Assembly (NCBI RefSeq): GCF_000143415.4
Contig: NW_003314416.1
Location: 213,981-277,980, forward strand
Source: Selaginella moellendorffii
Lineage: Eukaryota > Streptophyta > Lycopodiopsida > Selaginellales > Selaginellaceae
Direction: 5' to 3'
DNA: 64,000 nt
In this document: positions 11,248-23,587 of the stretch, in pieces
How the letters are laid out: each line of letters opens with the position of its first letter
Position numbering within the stretch: position 1 is the first letter of the stretch
Program-made: the position numbers and the translations under genes
Notes under the pieces: generated by a model
The model's database searches: none
What the model saw: only the letters and a program-made list of their open reading frames with translations
What the model was told of the DNA's origin: nothing

Positions 11248-11437
11248 TGTGAGGGCCAAGTGTACGGCTACGGTGCCGTATAATAATATTAGCGTAGTGG
11301 GATTTTGGTAGCCGTCAGATTGGTTTCAATCCGGACCACATTGGCTTCAATCCGGACCTCTCGCTCCTGTATATAAGCTAGGGTTTTTGGGCTAATTGAT
11401 ATGCACATTTCTCTAATCCCTTTCTATATTCCATGCA
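11248..11437 (+). repeat. 5' LTR of element C
   Basis: Starts TGTGAGGGCC, carries the TATA-like tatataagctaggg phrase and ends near CCATGCA. Compared with the LTR of B it has an extra cattggcttcaatccggacc-type repeat unit, shared with the 3' LTR of C. The sequence after it (ttggtggaggtgag) is not a clear match to a known primer-binding site. Confidence 0.75.
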
Positions 11438-11671
11438 TTGGTGGAGGTGAGGGGCACCTTTGATTGTCCCTGGGGAGTACTTGGATTTGGGATTTCGATT
11501 TAGATTTAACTTTTGCATCGTCTAGATCTAGCTTTTTCCATTTCCTTTCTTTTTGTTCTTTCCTTTCAGGATTTTGGTTTAGATGTAGCTTTTTGCATTG
11601 TCTAGATCTACCATTTCTTTCCAGCTTTTTGTCATTTCTCTTCTTTTACTCTTTCTTTTTCGTTCATCTTC

Positions 11672-12493
11672 ATGGTCGATCAGCAATCTCCTCCTTTGAC
11701 TCTAGAGTAGTAGTTGGTTCAATTGCTTGATGCTATGCGCTTGCAATTGAATAACCAAACTCAATTGATGGCAGCATTCACGGCACATGGTCCAACTCCT
11801 CCTGCTCTTGGTGCCAATCCTCACGTTCGGCCGGAGTTTTTTCGTGGGAATCCTGGGGATGATGTGTACCATTGGTTCGATCACTTCACGGTGATTGCCA
11901 CATATCATTATTGGGATGATGCTCGACGTTTGCGTGAGTTTCCCACGTGTTTCAAAGGGACGGCGTTGCAGTGGTACAATGGATTGAGTGCGGCCACTCA
12001 TGGGGATTGGAGTGTTCTTCCGGACGTCTTCAAACACACCTTCGGACATGCCGACGATTCCGACGATGCCTTCCAACAATTGCATGGTCTTCGCCAAGGG
12101 CCATCTGAGTTGGTGATGCAATTTGGCATTTGTTTCCAAAGTCTTTTGCTTCGTGCGGAGCCTAATATGTCGGAGCGGATCAAGCTAGGAATGTTGTGGC
12201 TAGCACTTTGTCAAGATCTTGTCGGCCTTATGCATGCACTTGCTCCTACAACCCTTGACGATGCTCTTCGCTTGGCACAACGTTATGAAACGTGGCCTCT
12301 TCCACTTCTTGCTGCATGTCCTTCTGCTCCACTTCGTATGAGTGATGGTCCTGTTCCAATGGAGGTTGATGCTGCTACTACTCAAGTCCAACGACAAGGG
12401 CGAGGACGTGGTCGTGGCCGTGATGTTCGTTGCTGGGCGTGTGATGAAGTTGGTCATACTTATCGGCGTTGTCGGCGCTTTCCAGATTGGTGA
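11672..12493 (+). pseudogene. element C gag
   Basis: ATG at 11672 starts MVDQQSPPL and is interrupted at codons 13-14 by TAG TAG, both best explained as CAG to TAG. The frame then runs to a TGA at 12491. It includes the retrotransposon gag region (HVRPEFFRGNPGDDVYHWFDHF) and ends in a CCHC zinc knuckle (CWACDEVGHTYRRC), as expected for a nucleocapsid. Confidence 0.8.
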
Positions 12494-15110
12494 CCTCCAT
12501 TTTCTGGGTGGAGACCTTGGCGTCAGCAACGTCCCGTTGGTGCTGCTGCGGTGGAAGGTTTGGACACCGAGGTGCATTCGGGAAACGAGGAGTCACGCGA
12601 GTAATGGAGGGACCTTGCGCGAATAAGTTAGTGACCCCTCCATCTTTCTTTCGGGAATATCATCAAGGGGTTCACTGGGCACCAGTTCATCCAGTGATTA
12701 CTTTCCAAGCTCGTTTTTATAACAAGAGGTCTCCTATTATTCTCTCCGTGTTGGTTGATACAGGTTTGAGTTTATCTTCTATTGCTCGACCTGTTGCCAC
12801 ACGTTGTCGTCTACACTTGTGTCGTGCGGTGGATCCAATTTTCATTCTTTATGGCAACAGCCGTACACATGCATGTGCACGAGATGAGGCAAACTTGGTT
12901 GTGCGTGTGGGCGATCTCGAGCTTGAGTTGCAGTCGTTGCGGGTGGTGCCGAGTCAAGCTTTTGACCTCATTCTTGGTATGGATTGGTTGCAGCACAATC
13001 ATGCCAAGTGTGACTTTGAAGCTTCTCCCCCTTGTCTCATACTTCCTTATGTTTCATCCATTCCTCTCACTTTCGTACCTCTTCGTCCCGCTACTTCTAC
13101 CTCTGTTTCCATTACTTTTGTTCCCCTAGTATTTCCTCCTATATTTCCATCTTGTTCTGCTCTTCCCTTTTTCGATCCCTCTGATGATCTTTGTGTTGCA
13201 GCTGTTGACCGGCTCATGAAGGAGTATTCTGATCTCTTTGATTTTGACCTATTGTCTAGGGCCAAGATTGCCACACGTCATCCGATTCCAACCGGGGATG
13301 CTCGTCCAATCAAGGTTCTTGTTCGTCATTGGTCACCCAAGGAGATCAAGATTTTACGTGCAAACGTCAAGGAGATGTTGGAGAAGGGTGTTATTCAAAA
13401 GTCGCGGAATCCTTAGGCATGTGAACTTCATCTTGTGACGAAGCCTGATGGGAGTATTCGTTTCTGCATCGACTATCGTAAGTTAAAGGAAGTGACGATC
13501 CCGGATGTGTACCCTCTTCCTCACACTGCTGATCTCCTGGATTGTCTAGGGCGAAGTCGTTGGTTTACCAAGCTAGATCTTGCTTCTGGGTATTGGCAAG
13601 TACCGATGGCCGCAGAAGATATTCCTAAGATTGCTTTTCGTACACCATTTGGTTTGTATGAGTTCTTGGTGATGCCGTTTTGTTTGAACAACGCTCCAGC
13701 AACTTTCCAGCGGATGATGGACGAGGTTCTTTGTGATATGCCAGAGGTGACTGCCGACTTCATTGATGATGTCTTGATTCACTCGGAGGGGACGTGGGAG
13801 GAGCACATTCGTGATGTTTGTAAAGTGTTGGATCGGCTACGCGATGTTGGTTTAAAGCTGAAGCGGTCGAAGTGCGTGTTTGGGTCCAAGGATACAACTT
13901 ATCTTGGGTACCGTATTTCTCGTGAGGGTTTGCAAGTTGATCCTGACAAACTTGTGGCTGTTCTAAAGTTCCCTACTCCGAAATGTGTGAATGATGTGCA
14001 GCGCTTCTTGGGCAAGGTGCAGTATCTCGGTCGTTTTGTGGATCATCTTTTTGATCACACTGCACCATTGCGACTGTTGCTAAAGTCATCAATGTCATCT
14101 TTCATTTGGTCTCCGGATTGTGAGCGGGTGTTCGTGGATCTCAAAGAGTTATTGACGACTCCTCCGGTTTTGGCATATCCTGACTACACTCGACCTTTTA
14201 TTTTGCACGTGGATGCTTCTGACATTGGTCTTGGAGGTGTGTTGATGCAAGAGAGCTCGAGTGTGCTTGGTCAGCGCCATCCTATTGCTAGCGCCTCTGC
14301 AACTGCTTTTGGCTACTTCCTCCTCAATCGAGTGGTGTTCCAGCATTGTTGTCCAGAGCGGATTCTTTCGGATAACGGTCCCGCATTTATGGCTGAGGTA
14401 TTTCATGTTTTGACGTCTCAGTTGGGGATACGCCACACTTTCACGAGTGCTTATCATCCACAATCAGATGGTCTGGTGGAGCGGCTTGTTCGGACATTCA
14501 AAGGGATGATTACGAAGTATGTGAACTTTCAGCATTCGAATTGGGTTATTTGCCGTCTCTTTGGTATGCATATGTCACAGGGGTGCAAAGTTCTTTTGGT
14601 GCTTCACCATATAAACTCCTATATGGTCATGATCCAATATTACCAACGAAGCTGGGTTTACCTTCACGATTGCCGCGAGCTGCCGATGCTAGGTCGTCGG
14701 ATCAATATTTGACAAGCATTCTTCCACTTGTCCGAGCAGAGTCTGCCGAACACTTACGCCGCGTACAAGTAGGACAACAACGGCGCTACAACTCTCATCA
14801 TCGTCCACCTATGGAGTACAAAGTGGATGATTTTGTGTTAGTCCGTTTTCCCTATTTTACGATACGTGGTTTATCTAAGGGACTTCTTGCGCAGTGGAAA
14901 GGACCGTATCAGGTGTTGCGGCAAGTTGGATCACAAGTTTATGAGGTTCAGCATGACGTTCAGCAGGCCGATCCTCCAGAGATTGTGCATGTGCAGCGGC
15001 TGAAACGCTTCGTACAAAGGGATCAACAGGAATTAATACCACCTACAGATCCACCGATGCCTCCTCCTGATGTTCCTCCAGATCCCAGCCCATCTACAAG
15101 AGAACCCTGA
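12469..15110 (+). pseudogene. element C pol: protease, RT, distal integrase (broken)
   Basis: The frame entered from 12469 holds an aspartic protease with LVDTGLS and then the start of RT. TAG at 13414-13416 replaces the Trp expected before ACELHLVTK. RT continues from 13435 with FCIDYRKL and FIDDVLIHSE (the Asp-Asp active site). Near 14286 the frame jumps from GQRHPIA to the integrase SASATAFGYF, skipping RNase H and the integrase N-terminus. A 4-bp deletion near 14548 shifts the frame, which resumes to 15110 with the GPY/F-like module (KGPYQVLRQVG). It cannot make a full polyprotein. Confidence 0.85.
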
Positions 15111-15142
15111 TGGTCTTCCATTATTCCGAGAGGAGGGGATGA

Positions 15143-15325
15143 TGTGAGGGCCAAGTGTACGGCTATGATGCCGTATATTAATATTAGCGTAGTGGGATTT
15201 TGGTAACCATCGGATTGGTTTCAATCTGGACCACATTGGCTTCAATCCGGACCACTCGCTCCTGTATATAAGCTAATTGATATGCACATTTTCTGTATTC
15301 CCTTTCCATATTCCATGCACTCACA
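15143..15325 (+). repeat. 3' LTR of element C
   Basis: Starts TGTGAGGGCC after a purine tract (gagaggaggggatga) and ends CTCACA. It lacks about 15 bp after the TATA-like element that the 5' LTR retains. Confidence 0.8.
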
Positions 15326-16660
15326 ATATAAAATATATTATTGTTTAATAACACAAGTATTTATCACAATATTCATAAAACCAATATTTACAACTATGAT
15401 TTATATTAATTTTAATATGAGTATTGTTGAAAACTCTTCTCTTGTAGAGTAAATATGCACGAGTAGATATTTATATCATCAATAATTTCTCCAAATATAA
15501 AAAATAAATTAGTTTATTATAATTAGTAATTTATATTTGAAAATAATAGCACTATTTTATTTTATTTTTTGCTTCAAATACTCCACTATCTGGTTTTTAA
15601 CTGAAAAAATCTATACTCTAATTTTTTTTTGCTATAATATAATTTAATTCTCAATAATTGTTTTTAATAAATTTGTCATCTTGTGTGTTATATTGCCACT
15701 ATCTACATCCTTTAGAGTTAAGAATTGTTTTTTCTAAACAACATACTTTGTCCAAAAGTTTCAAATACACACCTTTAAGAGTATGATTTGATTTCTTTTG
15801 TGAAAAATATTTTTATACATATATTTCAAGAAGATGGGAGTATGTTGATATTGTAAGCTGACTTAAGATATATAACAAAAACATCTAATTTTTTATAAAC
15901 CTTGACCTAAAATATAAGAATAAAAAAAATAATTAGATTATGATACTCTAGAAATAAATATAGAAAGAATCATGATGAAATTTTTTGAAAGATTTCCTTC
16001 ATAGTGGGTTTATTGTTCTTCTGCTTTGTATAGAAGCCATAATTGAGTTTTTCTTTAATGGAATTCTTGTTAATCAAAGCATATCACTGTTGATTACAAT
16101 TAATTACACAACACTACCAGTAAATCAATCTAGTAATATATGTTAGCAATTAACATAAAAAATAACATTATTATATTCTTAATAAGATTTAAAGTTGTTA
16201 AAGTTTTAAAAAAAATATTTTACTTCATTATTCTCTTGTATTATAAATTAGATTGTTCAAACCTCGCTTTTATAGTACATAAAACTAAATTTTTTATAAA
16301 ATTAAATAATTAGATCTAACATACTACTATATATATGAATATTTAAAATATATTTTATATTGCAAGAACCACTGCTTCCTTCCTGTAAGAAATTTTTTGC
16401 TTTATTAAATACTATAGAATACCATATCTACATAAAATATAAAAACTATTTTTAAAGAAAATTATTAAAAAAGAAACATATTTTAAGTTGGATTCATATC
16501 AGTTATAAGATGGATGTTGTAGAAAATGCTAATCTTGAAGACTAAAATTGATTTGGAAAATTATTCTTACTTATAAAGATACTATGAAATAAGGATATTT
16601 TATTATATCTTCCTTTGGATGGAGCTTCGCTTTCTTCAACTTCTTTGATTCCTCTTACAG
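15326..16660. other. AT-rich non-coding stretch
   Basis: Strikingly AT-rich compared with the rest of the window, with no ORF of note, no LTR or LINE similarity and no tandem repeat that I can see. It may be upstream sequence or introns of the aldehyde dehydrogenase remnant, since a pyrimidine-rich 3' splice site ends it at 16660. I see nothing else in it. Confidence 0.6.
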
Positions 16661-17590
16661 GTGGTTATGGAGTTGGGAGGCCGTGCATAGTGGAACATCT
16701 TGTTCCAGACTTGGAAGGTACAATCATTAAGTTGGTCCACAAGGGATTCTATCAAAGCGGCCAGTCATGCATTCACATGCAGCGTTTTTATGTGAAAGGT
16801 GAGGTATTTGACACTTGTCTTTAAATTCTATCATATTCTTTGTTCTCAAATCGAGCTTTGATCTAACGTATTTGGTGCTGGTTGTGTAGGTGAAGGATGC
16901 ATTGATCACTGCTGTTAAGAAACTCAAAGGTGGAGATCCTCGCCAAGACGACACGTCAATTGGGCCCATGATATCCGAGTCATCGGCAGCTACAGTGGAG
17001 AAGAGTGTGAATGAGGCAGTGAAGGCAGGCACCAAACTTTTAGTTGGTGGTAAGAGAAGGGGAGCTTTCATAGAGCCAACAATCCTGGAAGACGCTCCCT
17101 TTGACACAGACACAAGGAAGGAAGAGATTTTCGATCTCATGATCCTTCTCTACTCATACAGGTAAGCTCTAAAAGTTTCTTAGCTCCCAAAGTTCTTCTT
17201 TACTTCCTTTTTATTTATCTAAACTAAAACGGTGGTGACGCAGTGATTTCAAGGAAGCCGTGAAGGAAGCTAACAACACGCATTACGGTCTCCAAGCCAG
17301 CGTCTTTACGCATAACCTAAACAAGGCCTTCTATGTGTTTGAGCACATATAGGTAGCTTTGCATTTGAGATATAGAAAGTATTGATCGATTGTTTGATTA
17401 TTATTTGATCCTCACAGGCTGGAGGAGTTTGCCTCAACGATTCGCCAAGAATGTGTGGTGATAGCCAGCCATACGGTGGGATCAAAGTCTCTGGAATCCA
17501 ATAAGAGGGTGTCAAGTACGTGATGGACGACATGCTTGAAACCAAAGTTTTAGTCATGTGCAATGTAGTCAATGTGTCCTACTTTTGATC
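16661..17590 (+). pseudogene. aldehyde dehydrogenase (ALDH21-like), decayed 3' half
   Basis: Four exon remnants: 16661-16798, 16890-17161, 17244-17352 and 17418-17590. Introns of 91, 82 and 65 bp have GT and AG ends. Exon 1 keeps VVMELGG (the conserved ELGG) and the catalytic-Cys region SGQSCIHMQR, but about 7 bases are missing after ELGG. Exon 2 begins VKDALITAVKKLKGGDP, out of frame with exon 1, and lacks the EIFGP motif (EIFDL instead). Exon 3 ends with a TAG where AGGVC should be preceded by Glu. Exon 4 (GGVCLNDSPRMCGDSQPYGG) has an in-frame TAA after KVSGIQ. The family oxidises aldehydes with NAD(P)+; this copy cannot. The ALDH superfamily call is firm, the ALDH21 call moderate. Confidence 0.8.
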
Positions 17591-18442
17591 AAGCTCAAGC
17601 TCGAGCTTTCAAGAGTAAATACAGTCTATTGACAAATCATTGCTGAGTTGTCCTCTGTATTTATAATTATCCCACTCGCTGGTGCTAGAGCGCGAGTGGG
17701 CACACAGATTGCCACGTGGGATTCATCTTCTCCCATGGGAAAAACCACAAAAGCAGGCACTCAGGACATGGAAAAATGTACTTGGCCACAGGGGCAAGTT
17801 GCACGCACCGCCCCAGTCACTCCCATACACCCAAGAGTGAAAGGGGGCCCATGGTCCATGAGATATGGCAATGGGAATGGCACAAAATCCATTGCAATGG
17901 TGCAAGATGGTGGAGCAATGAAATCGGGATCTGTTTCTGTGGAAACGGGTGGATTCATGCAAGCTTTCCAACGGTTCAAATCCCATTGCGAACCAAGCTA
18001 CTGATGCTGCCCACTTGCACAAAAACCCCATGTCAAACCCATCGTAATGGTGCGGGCCGGTGGAGGAGCAAAATCCAGATTTGTTTCTATGGAAACGGGT
18101 GGATTCACACAAGCTTTCTAACGGTTCAAGTCCCATTGCAAACTAAGTCATGGATCTTGCCCACTCGCGCAAAACCCATATCCAGACCCTAGCCCTAGCC
18201 ACGTGTCACAGGAACTGCCAGTCAAACTCATCCTCACTGGTCAACCACCCCACCGCACCAATGGCCATGATTGCCCCGTTTAACCCCCACTTAATCGCAC
18301 TAAGCGCACCCCATAATCGCCCTTTGCTAGTTAAACCCCCTCCCATAAACCCAATAAATTAACCAACATGAAAAACGTAACAAAGAGGTGGTAGAGGCCT
18401 AGTGGCAGAGACCCCCAATGTAAAAACAGGTCCACACAAATA
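17591..18442. repeat. unclassified repeat region with a local duplication
   Basis: Contains two copies of a roughly 65-130 bp unit (about 17930-18000 and 18060-18150) sharing gtttctrtggaaacgggtgg and aacggttcaartcccattg. The part from about 18147 to 18442 is shared with 23588-23880. No convincing gene is present. Confidence 0.55.
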
Positions 18443-21400
18443 GGTCCCTAGGTCGATGAAACATGTATGTACATTCCCCAATGTCCCGTAGGGACTAATA
18501 CAAAAACCAGGCATGCTGCCCGAAGCTCATGCTACCTAGTGAAGATCTACCTCATTTGAAGTGAGACTAGTCCTACAGTAGAAGTGACTGCGGTCGCCTC
18601 TGTCGTATCGTGTCCAGATCCAAGTGCCCCCTTCGTGCTGACTGCAAGATCGACTCCGGGGGGCACCATCTCCAACGAACCTTATTGTGGTCTCCTTCAC
18701 CAAAACATGGTAGCCATGCTTTCTGCCACTCCTCAAGCCTCTCGAGCTTCCCCCTGTCTTGGAGGATAGCATAGTGAAGCTATACTGCTGCCAATGTAAG
18801 TCTGCACCACTCTACCAGTACCTATGATACTTTGACTTGTGTCCTGTCAAAGTGTGCCTGGTTACGTGCTTCCCAAAGGGCCTGAACTCCCGTCGCACGC
18901 CATACCACCCATCGAGCATGGCCAAGTGCCTCCCACATGGGGACTCCTATCTCTGCCCCAGTCAAGTCCCAACGGACCCAAATCCCCCAGCCGTGTTGTC
19001 CTCTGCACCTGATGTGTAGCAAGGCTGGGCCCTGGGCAGGACCCCTTGCTCCCTCGAACAAGTGGAGCACACCCCCACTGCGGGCCTCAAAATCTTGTGT
19101 AACGCCCAGCTCCTTCCCTGCCTTAATGATCTGGCGCCACACCTCCTTTGCAGTGTCGCACTCCCACAGCGCATGCTTGACTGTCTCGATTTCACCACAC
19201 TCCCTGCACCTATGACTCGCATCATCCTGGAATCGCTGTCCAACTGGGAGCCCATTGTTCGCTACCAACCACGAGGTGACTTTCACTTTTTCCTGCACGA
19301 GCAGCTTCCAAAAGTGAATCGTGTTATCCACCACCTGCTCCGCATCCACCCCCTGTGCTATCCACTTCTACCACAGCTTTGGAATCTCCTCTCTTGCCTC
19401 CTCTCGTGATGTCAATAGTCCATTACACACTTCCTTGACCTCATAGGAGAAAAAGCTTCCCATCCCTCGTCACCATGCGGCAGGGTCCCAATCCAGATCT
19501 TCAAGTAGCTGTTGTTGCCACCATATTAGTGATCCATTGCCCTCCAATAGGTCTTCCGATTCCACCATGTCCAGCGTCTTGGGTGACTGCCTAAGCACAC
19601 AAATCCCCCCATGTACCTCATCGTCCATGACGTCTGGCATCACTTGTCTCTCACCCATCGGGAGAAGTGTATCTCCTCTTGTGACGTGAAAAGGCCGTCC
19701 TATGTTGTGCTCTGGTGCAGCAACGAACCACACCTCAATGTCCCCTTCTTCCCATGCTGGTATAGGTGCAGTGAATGCTCAAGTCCACGTCCCCAACGGA
19801 TGCTGCACTGCATCGTGCTCCTCCCACTCTGTTTGCCGCTGGATCGCCACAAATTCCCCTGCTTTAAGGCATCTTCTTGGCCACTTCATCCCTGCTTTTG
19901 TGTCGTTCACCACTCGAGGGAGGATGTTGCGTCACTTCCAATGTCCAAACACTTGAGTCCTTCTCGCTGTTCACCACCAATCCCTATCAATCACTCCCGC
20001 CTGTTGTTTCATGGTCTGGAAGCCGTTTGCATGCATTTTCCTCCAGATTGTGTGGTGTGTCTCTCGTCCCAGTGTCCCACCTCCCACTTTGAATAGTGCA
20101 TTGAAAAACAGAGGCTGGTTAAGCCACTCCTCGGCCCTCGTCGGTGGTGTTTGCTCCAGCAGAAAGGCTCTCCATAGTCGGTGAAGGCTCTGGATGAACT
20201 TGCTCTCTTTCACTACCTGAGTCAGTTCTTCTGTGAAGAGCCACCGTGGGTCCTCCTCCCATGGTTGGCGAATCGCTAGGAGGCTCTGCCGGAACATAGG
20301 TTGCCACGGCTGTCTCCTCTGTTGCAAGCCCATGAGAAAAATCTTGTACCTCATCACCTTTGCCATGTTGCTGGGGTCAATGATCCCAAGCCCCCATAGG
20401 ATGCACAGCCTTGCTATAGACTGCCACACCACCTTGACCATTGTTCGCTCTGTAGCCAATGCTCCATGCCATACGTAGGTTTGCACCATCTGTCTCACCT
20501 TCTGCAGTGTAGTTTCCAGCACCGGCCAAATCGAGAGCTGGTACCAGATGCTGGGGAGGATCATGCTCTTGACTACTATGATCCGAGCTGGGAGTCCGAG
20601 TTTCCTCGGTGCCCATTTTTGAACTGCAGTCCGGATCCTCCTAGGCAGCATATCGTCCTATGTAGCCACACTGTACTGGACCCCAACCTAGATGCTGAGG
20701 TACCGAGTGACTTCGCCAGGGCAAATCCACTGAAAGCCTATCTCCTGTCCCCAGGCCTCGATGCCTGGCTTTCCCTAGTTCACTCCTACTGACTTGTTCT
20801 AGTTTATGGCTGCTCCCGCTGCCATGTTGAAGATCTCCAGCTTGGACCTTGCTGCGTCCAGGTTCCCAAGGGTGGCGAGCAGGAAGAGTGCGGTGTCATT
20901 TGCAAATGCCCCATCTTGTAGCTCTTGCGTCAGGACTTGAGTTCCTGGGAGTTGTAGCCATTCAGAGGGCAGCACTAGGCCTTTTATATCCCCTCCATCC
21001 GCGAGGAAAGAGCCCAGCATCTCTGCTACTATCAGAAACAGGTAGGGGGGGAGTGGACATCCTTGCCTTACTGAGCGTCCTAAGTGGAAGGTCAGGCCTT
21101 TCTCTCCATTTAGTGTGACCCGGCTTGCTGCTCCCCTGTACAAAAGTGAGATACGCGAGATAGTCCTTGCCGGGATCCCTATCCTCCACATGCAATCCTC
21201 CAAGAAGTCCCAATCGACTTGAACGTAGGCCTTCTCAAAGTCTAGTAGCCACGCTGCAATCTGTTGATTTGAGACGTTTGCCCACCGTTGTGCAAGGAGG
21301 CACATCCATATGTTTTCTGCGATCTGTCGTCCTGACACGAATCCAGTCTGTTGTTCTCTGATGATGAGGGGCATGAGTGGCTGTAGCTTGAGTGCCATCG

Positions 21401-21866
21401 CCTTTGCGTATATCTTGTACGATGTGTTGAGCATGGTTATGGGGTGCTAGTTCCTGAGTTCCTGGAGGTCTCCCCGTTTTGGAATCAATGCAATTTGTCC
21501 CTCCAGTATCTCTCTCGGTAGCACCCCTGTTTGTTGTGCGTCTCGCCATGTCTCTAGGAGCATAAGGCCAACGTCATCCCAATACTCCTCATAGAATGCT
21601 GGAAGGAGGCCGTCCATACCTGACACCTTGTCATCGTTCAGCTATTCCATGGCTCGGTGGAGGTCTTCCAATGAAAAGTCGGCCACCAGCATCTCCAGGT
21701 ACTCATCGGGCACTCTACGTGGAAGAGAGGATAGCACTCTGCTTGCAGCGTCTCTCCTATCCTGGGACCAGGGCTTGGCGGTGTACAGCTTCTGGTAGAA
21801 CCTCTGTGCCAGCCCCTGCATTCCCTGTTGGTCCTTGACCACTTCTCCATTGTCCTTCCTCAGTCC
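18443..21866 (-). mobile_element. L1-like LINE copy 1, 5' truncated
   Basis: The minus strand encodes a non-LTR reverse transcriptase in several broken frames, from the RT domain (about 20800-21650) to the C-terminal zinc-binding region (about 18820-19350). The 3' end is the AGGGACC boundary at 18443, the same point at which copies 2, 3 and 4 end. The 5' side stops at 21866, where an A-family LTR begins. Confidence 0.85.
18536..21641 (-). pseudogene. LINE copy 1 ORF2 remnant (RT and zinc-binding domain)
   Basis: Frames on the minus strand include AWLLDFEKAYVQVDWDFLE (RT; Asp-Arg of the usual DRVDW changed) and RQGCPLPPYLF. The RT active site reads FANDTALFLL instead of FADD, so it is inactive. 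Near the C-terminus, CRECGEIETVKHALWEC is the reverse-transcriptase zinc-binding motif of plant L1 elements. Multiple frameshifts are present. Confidence 0.8.
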
Positions 21867-23587
21867 TGTGAGACATAAAATCCCTAGGCCCCAAAGTGGA
21901 GCCAAAAGAGTGCCATGTGGTAGTGGCTGAAGCAAAAGCCAAATGAGCGTAATATGTTTGGACCAAAAGCTCTAACTGGAAAAGTCGAGAGCGGGAGTAG
22001 AACTCCCAACAAAGTGCTCGAGGAACAAGCACGAGGTGAGCCATGAGTGAGTTTCTAGAAAAGGGGACACAAGAGGACCAAAACATGACACGTGGAAGTG
22101 TCCGAGAAGGAGTTTGAGATGGAGTCTGAGATGGACCCGAGATGCAGTCCAAGAGGGACTCGAGATGCAGTCCAAGAGGGACTCGAAATGGAGTCTGAGA
22201 TGGACCCAAGATGGAGTCCGAGATGGACCCGAGATGGAGTCTGAGATGGAGACGAGATGGAGTCCGAGATGGAGTCCGAGATGGACCCGAGATGGAGTCC
22301 GAGATGGAGTCTGAGATGAACCCGAGATGGAGTCCAAGATGGACCCGAGATGGAGTCTGAGATGGAGTCCGAGATGGAGTCCGAGATGGAGTCCAAGGTG
22401 GAACCGAGACCGAGACTGAGACCGAGTCCGAGTCCAAAACCAGGACCGAGACCAAGTCCGAGTTCGAGTCTGAATACTAATACAGGCTGTTGGGTGAAAG
22501 CCCAAAGCGATTGTCCCCCATTTTGGCCAGGAAAGGCCAGGTTGGCCTAGGAAAGCCATACCTAGTGTTGGGTGATGAGTTGACCACTAGGAAATCCAAG
22601 ATTAGAGTGAATATGGACCGACAAGCAGTGTAGCTTGGTGAAGTGTTCAAAAGCCGGCTCCAGTTCCCCCGGAAGATCGAATGGTCAATGCTCCTAATTC
22701 AAGTGTGGGTGGCACTACCTACTTGGATACCTGGCGTAGCTCAACAGAACCTCGCTCTAAGCCCATGGCTAGAGCACCTAAAGGTGGAAGGCGGGGAGAG
22801 TACCTATGAGGCTCATGTAGGGCCACGGTGTTCCGAAATGTTGTCTCAAAGGCCAAAACTTTGGAAAGGAGGAACAGTAGTCCTTTGGTGTAGTGACCAA
22901 GGATATAGTCGTATGGTGAGGAAGTCCCAGAGGACTGTGGGACTTAGTGGTTGGGCCTGTTGGCCTTGATCCAGTGGCAGTGTTGGCGAATATGGCCACG
23001 AGCAGAAAAGGGCTTGGTGAGGACCGGAAAAGGAATATTGGGAAAGGCTATTCCCCATGTCTGTGGGCATCCTAAAGATGCTAAGGAGTGGATCTGGGAT
23101 GATCACTCATGGACGAATGGCCTAGTCATTGAGAGATGGGACTATGATGTAGGTGGTGTCAGACCACCGGTATGACCAAGGTGAATGGGCATGGCCTTAG
23201 CATAACGGGCTGATATGTCAGTAATACCTTGGGGTGTCGGTCATGGGATCAGACACGTGGAGCACTTGGACCAAGTGCAATAGTTGAGTGGCATGGATGC
23301 CTTTCTTGGGGCTAGCAAGTCCCTAAGTCCAAAATAGGACTTACGGAGGTTGTGAGTGAGACTCCTCCAAATGGTCGGAGGTGTGGTTAAGTGACTAAAG
23401 TAGAATGGAAAATTTAGTCGCTCACAACTTGGTATCGGAGCTGTTTCGTAGTTTGATTTTTATTGGTGCTCAAGTATATCACCATTGATGTTGGCATCGG
23501 AAGGTCCTAGGAGTGGGCCTATCCTTGAGGAGTGGTATGTCGAGAGGATATGGCTCTCTACTCAAGTTCATGCGTCAACTTGGGCTA
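21867..23587 (+). mobile_element. A-family LTR plus 160 bp of leader, truncated element
   Basis: LTR 21867-23426 (1560 bp) begins TGTGAGACAT and ends CTCACA. It is followed by the TGGTATCGGAGC primer site and about 150 bp of interior matching element A from 196 on, then breaks at 23587. It is inserted at the 5' side of LINE copy 1. The hexamer minisatellite (about 22100-22470) is shorter than in element A. Confidence 0.85.

Larger units (their letters stand above)
11248..15325 (+). mobile_element. Ty3/gypsy element C, internally deleted
   Basis: LTRs at 11248-11437 and 15143-15325 flank gag, protease, RT and the distal integrase. An in-frame deletion of 969 bp relative to element B removes RNase H and the integrase zinc domain. 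No clean target-site duplication was found (aatat on the left, atata on the right). The two LTRs differ at about ten positions plus a small deletion, so the copy is old or recombinant. Confidence 0.85.

Noticed and set aside
17648-18192. Two overlapping ORFs with repeated peptides (GNGWIH type)
   Set aside because: They reflect a local DNA duplication inside a repeat; both strands are open and no family is recognised.
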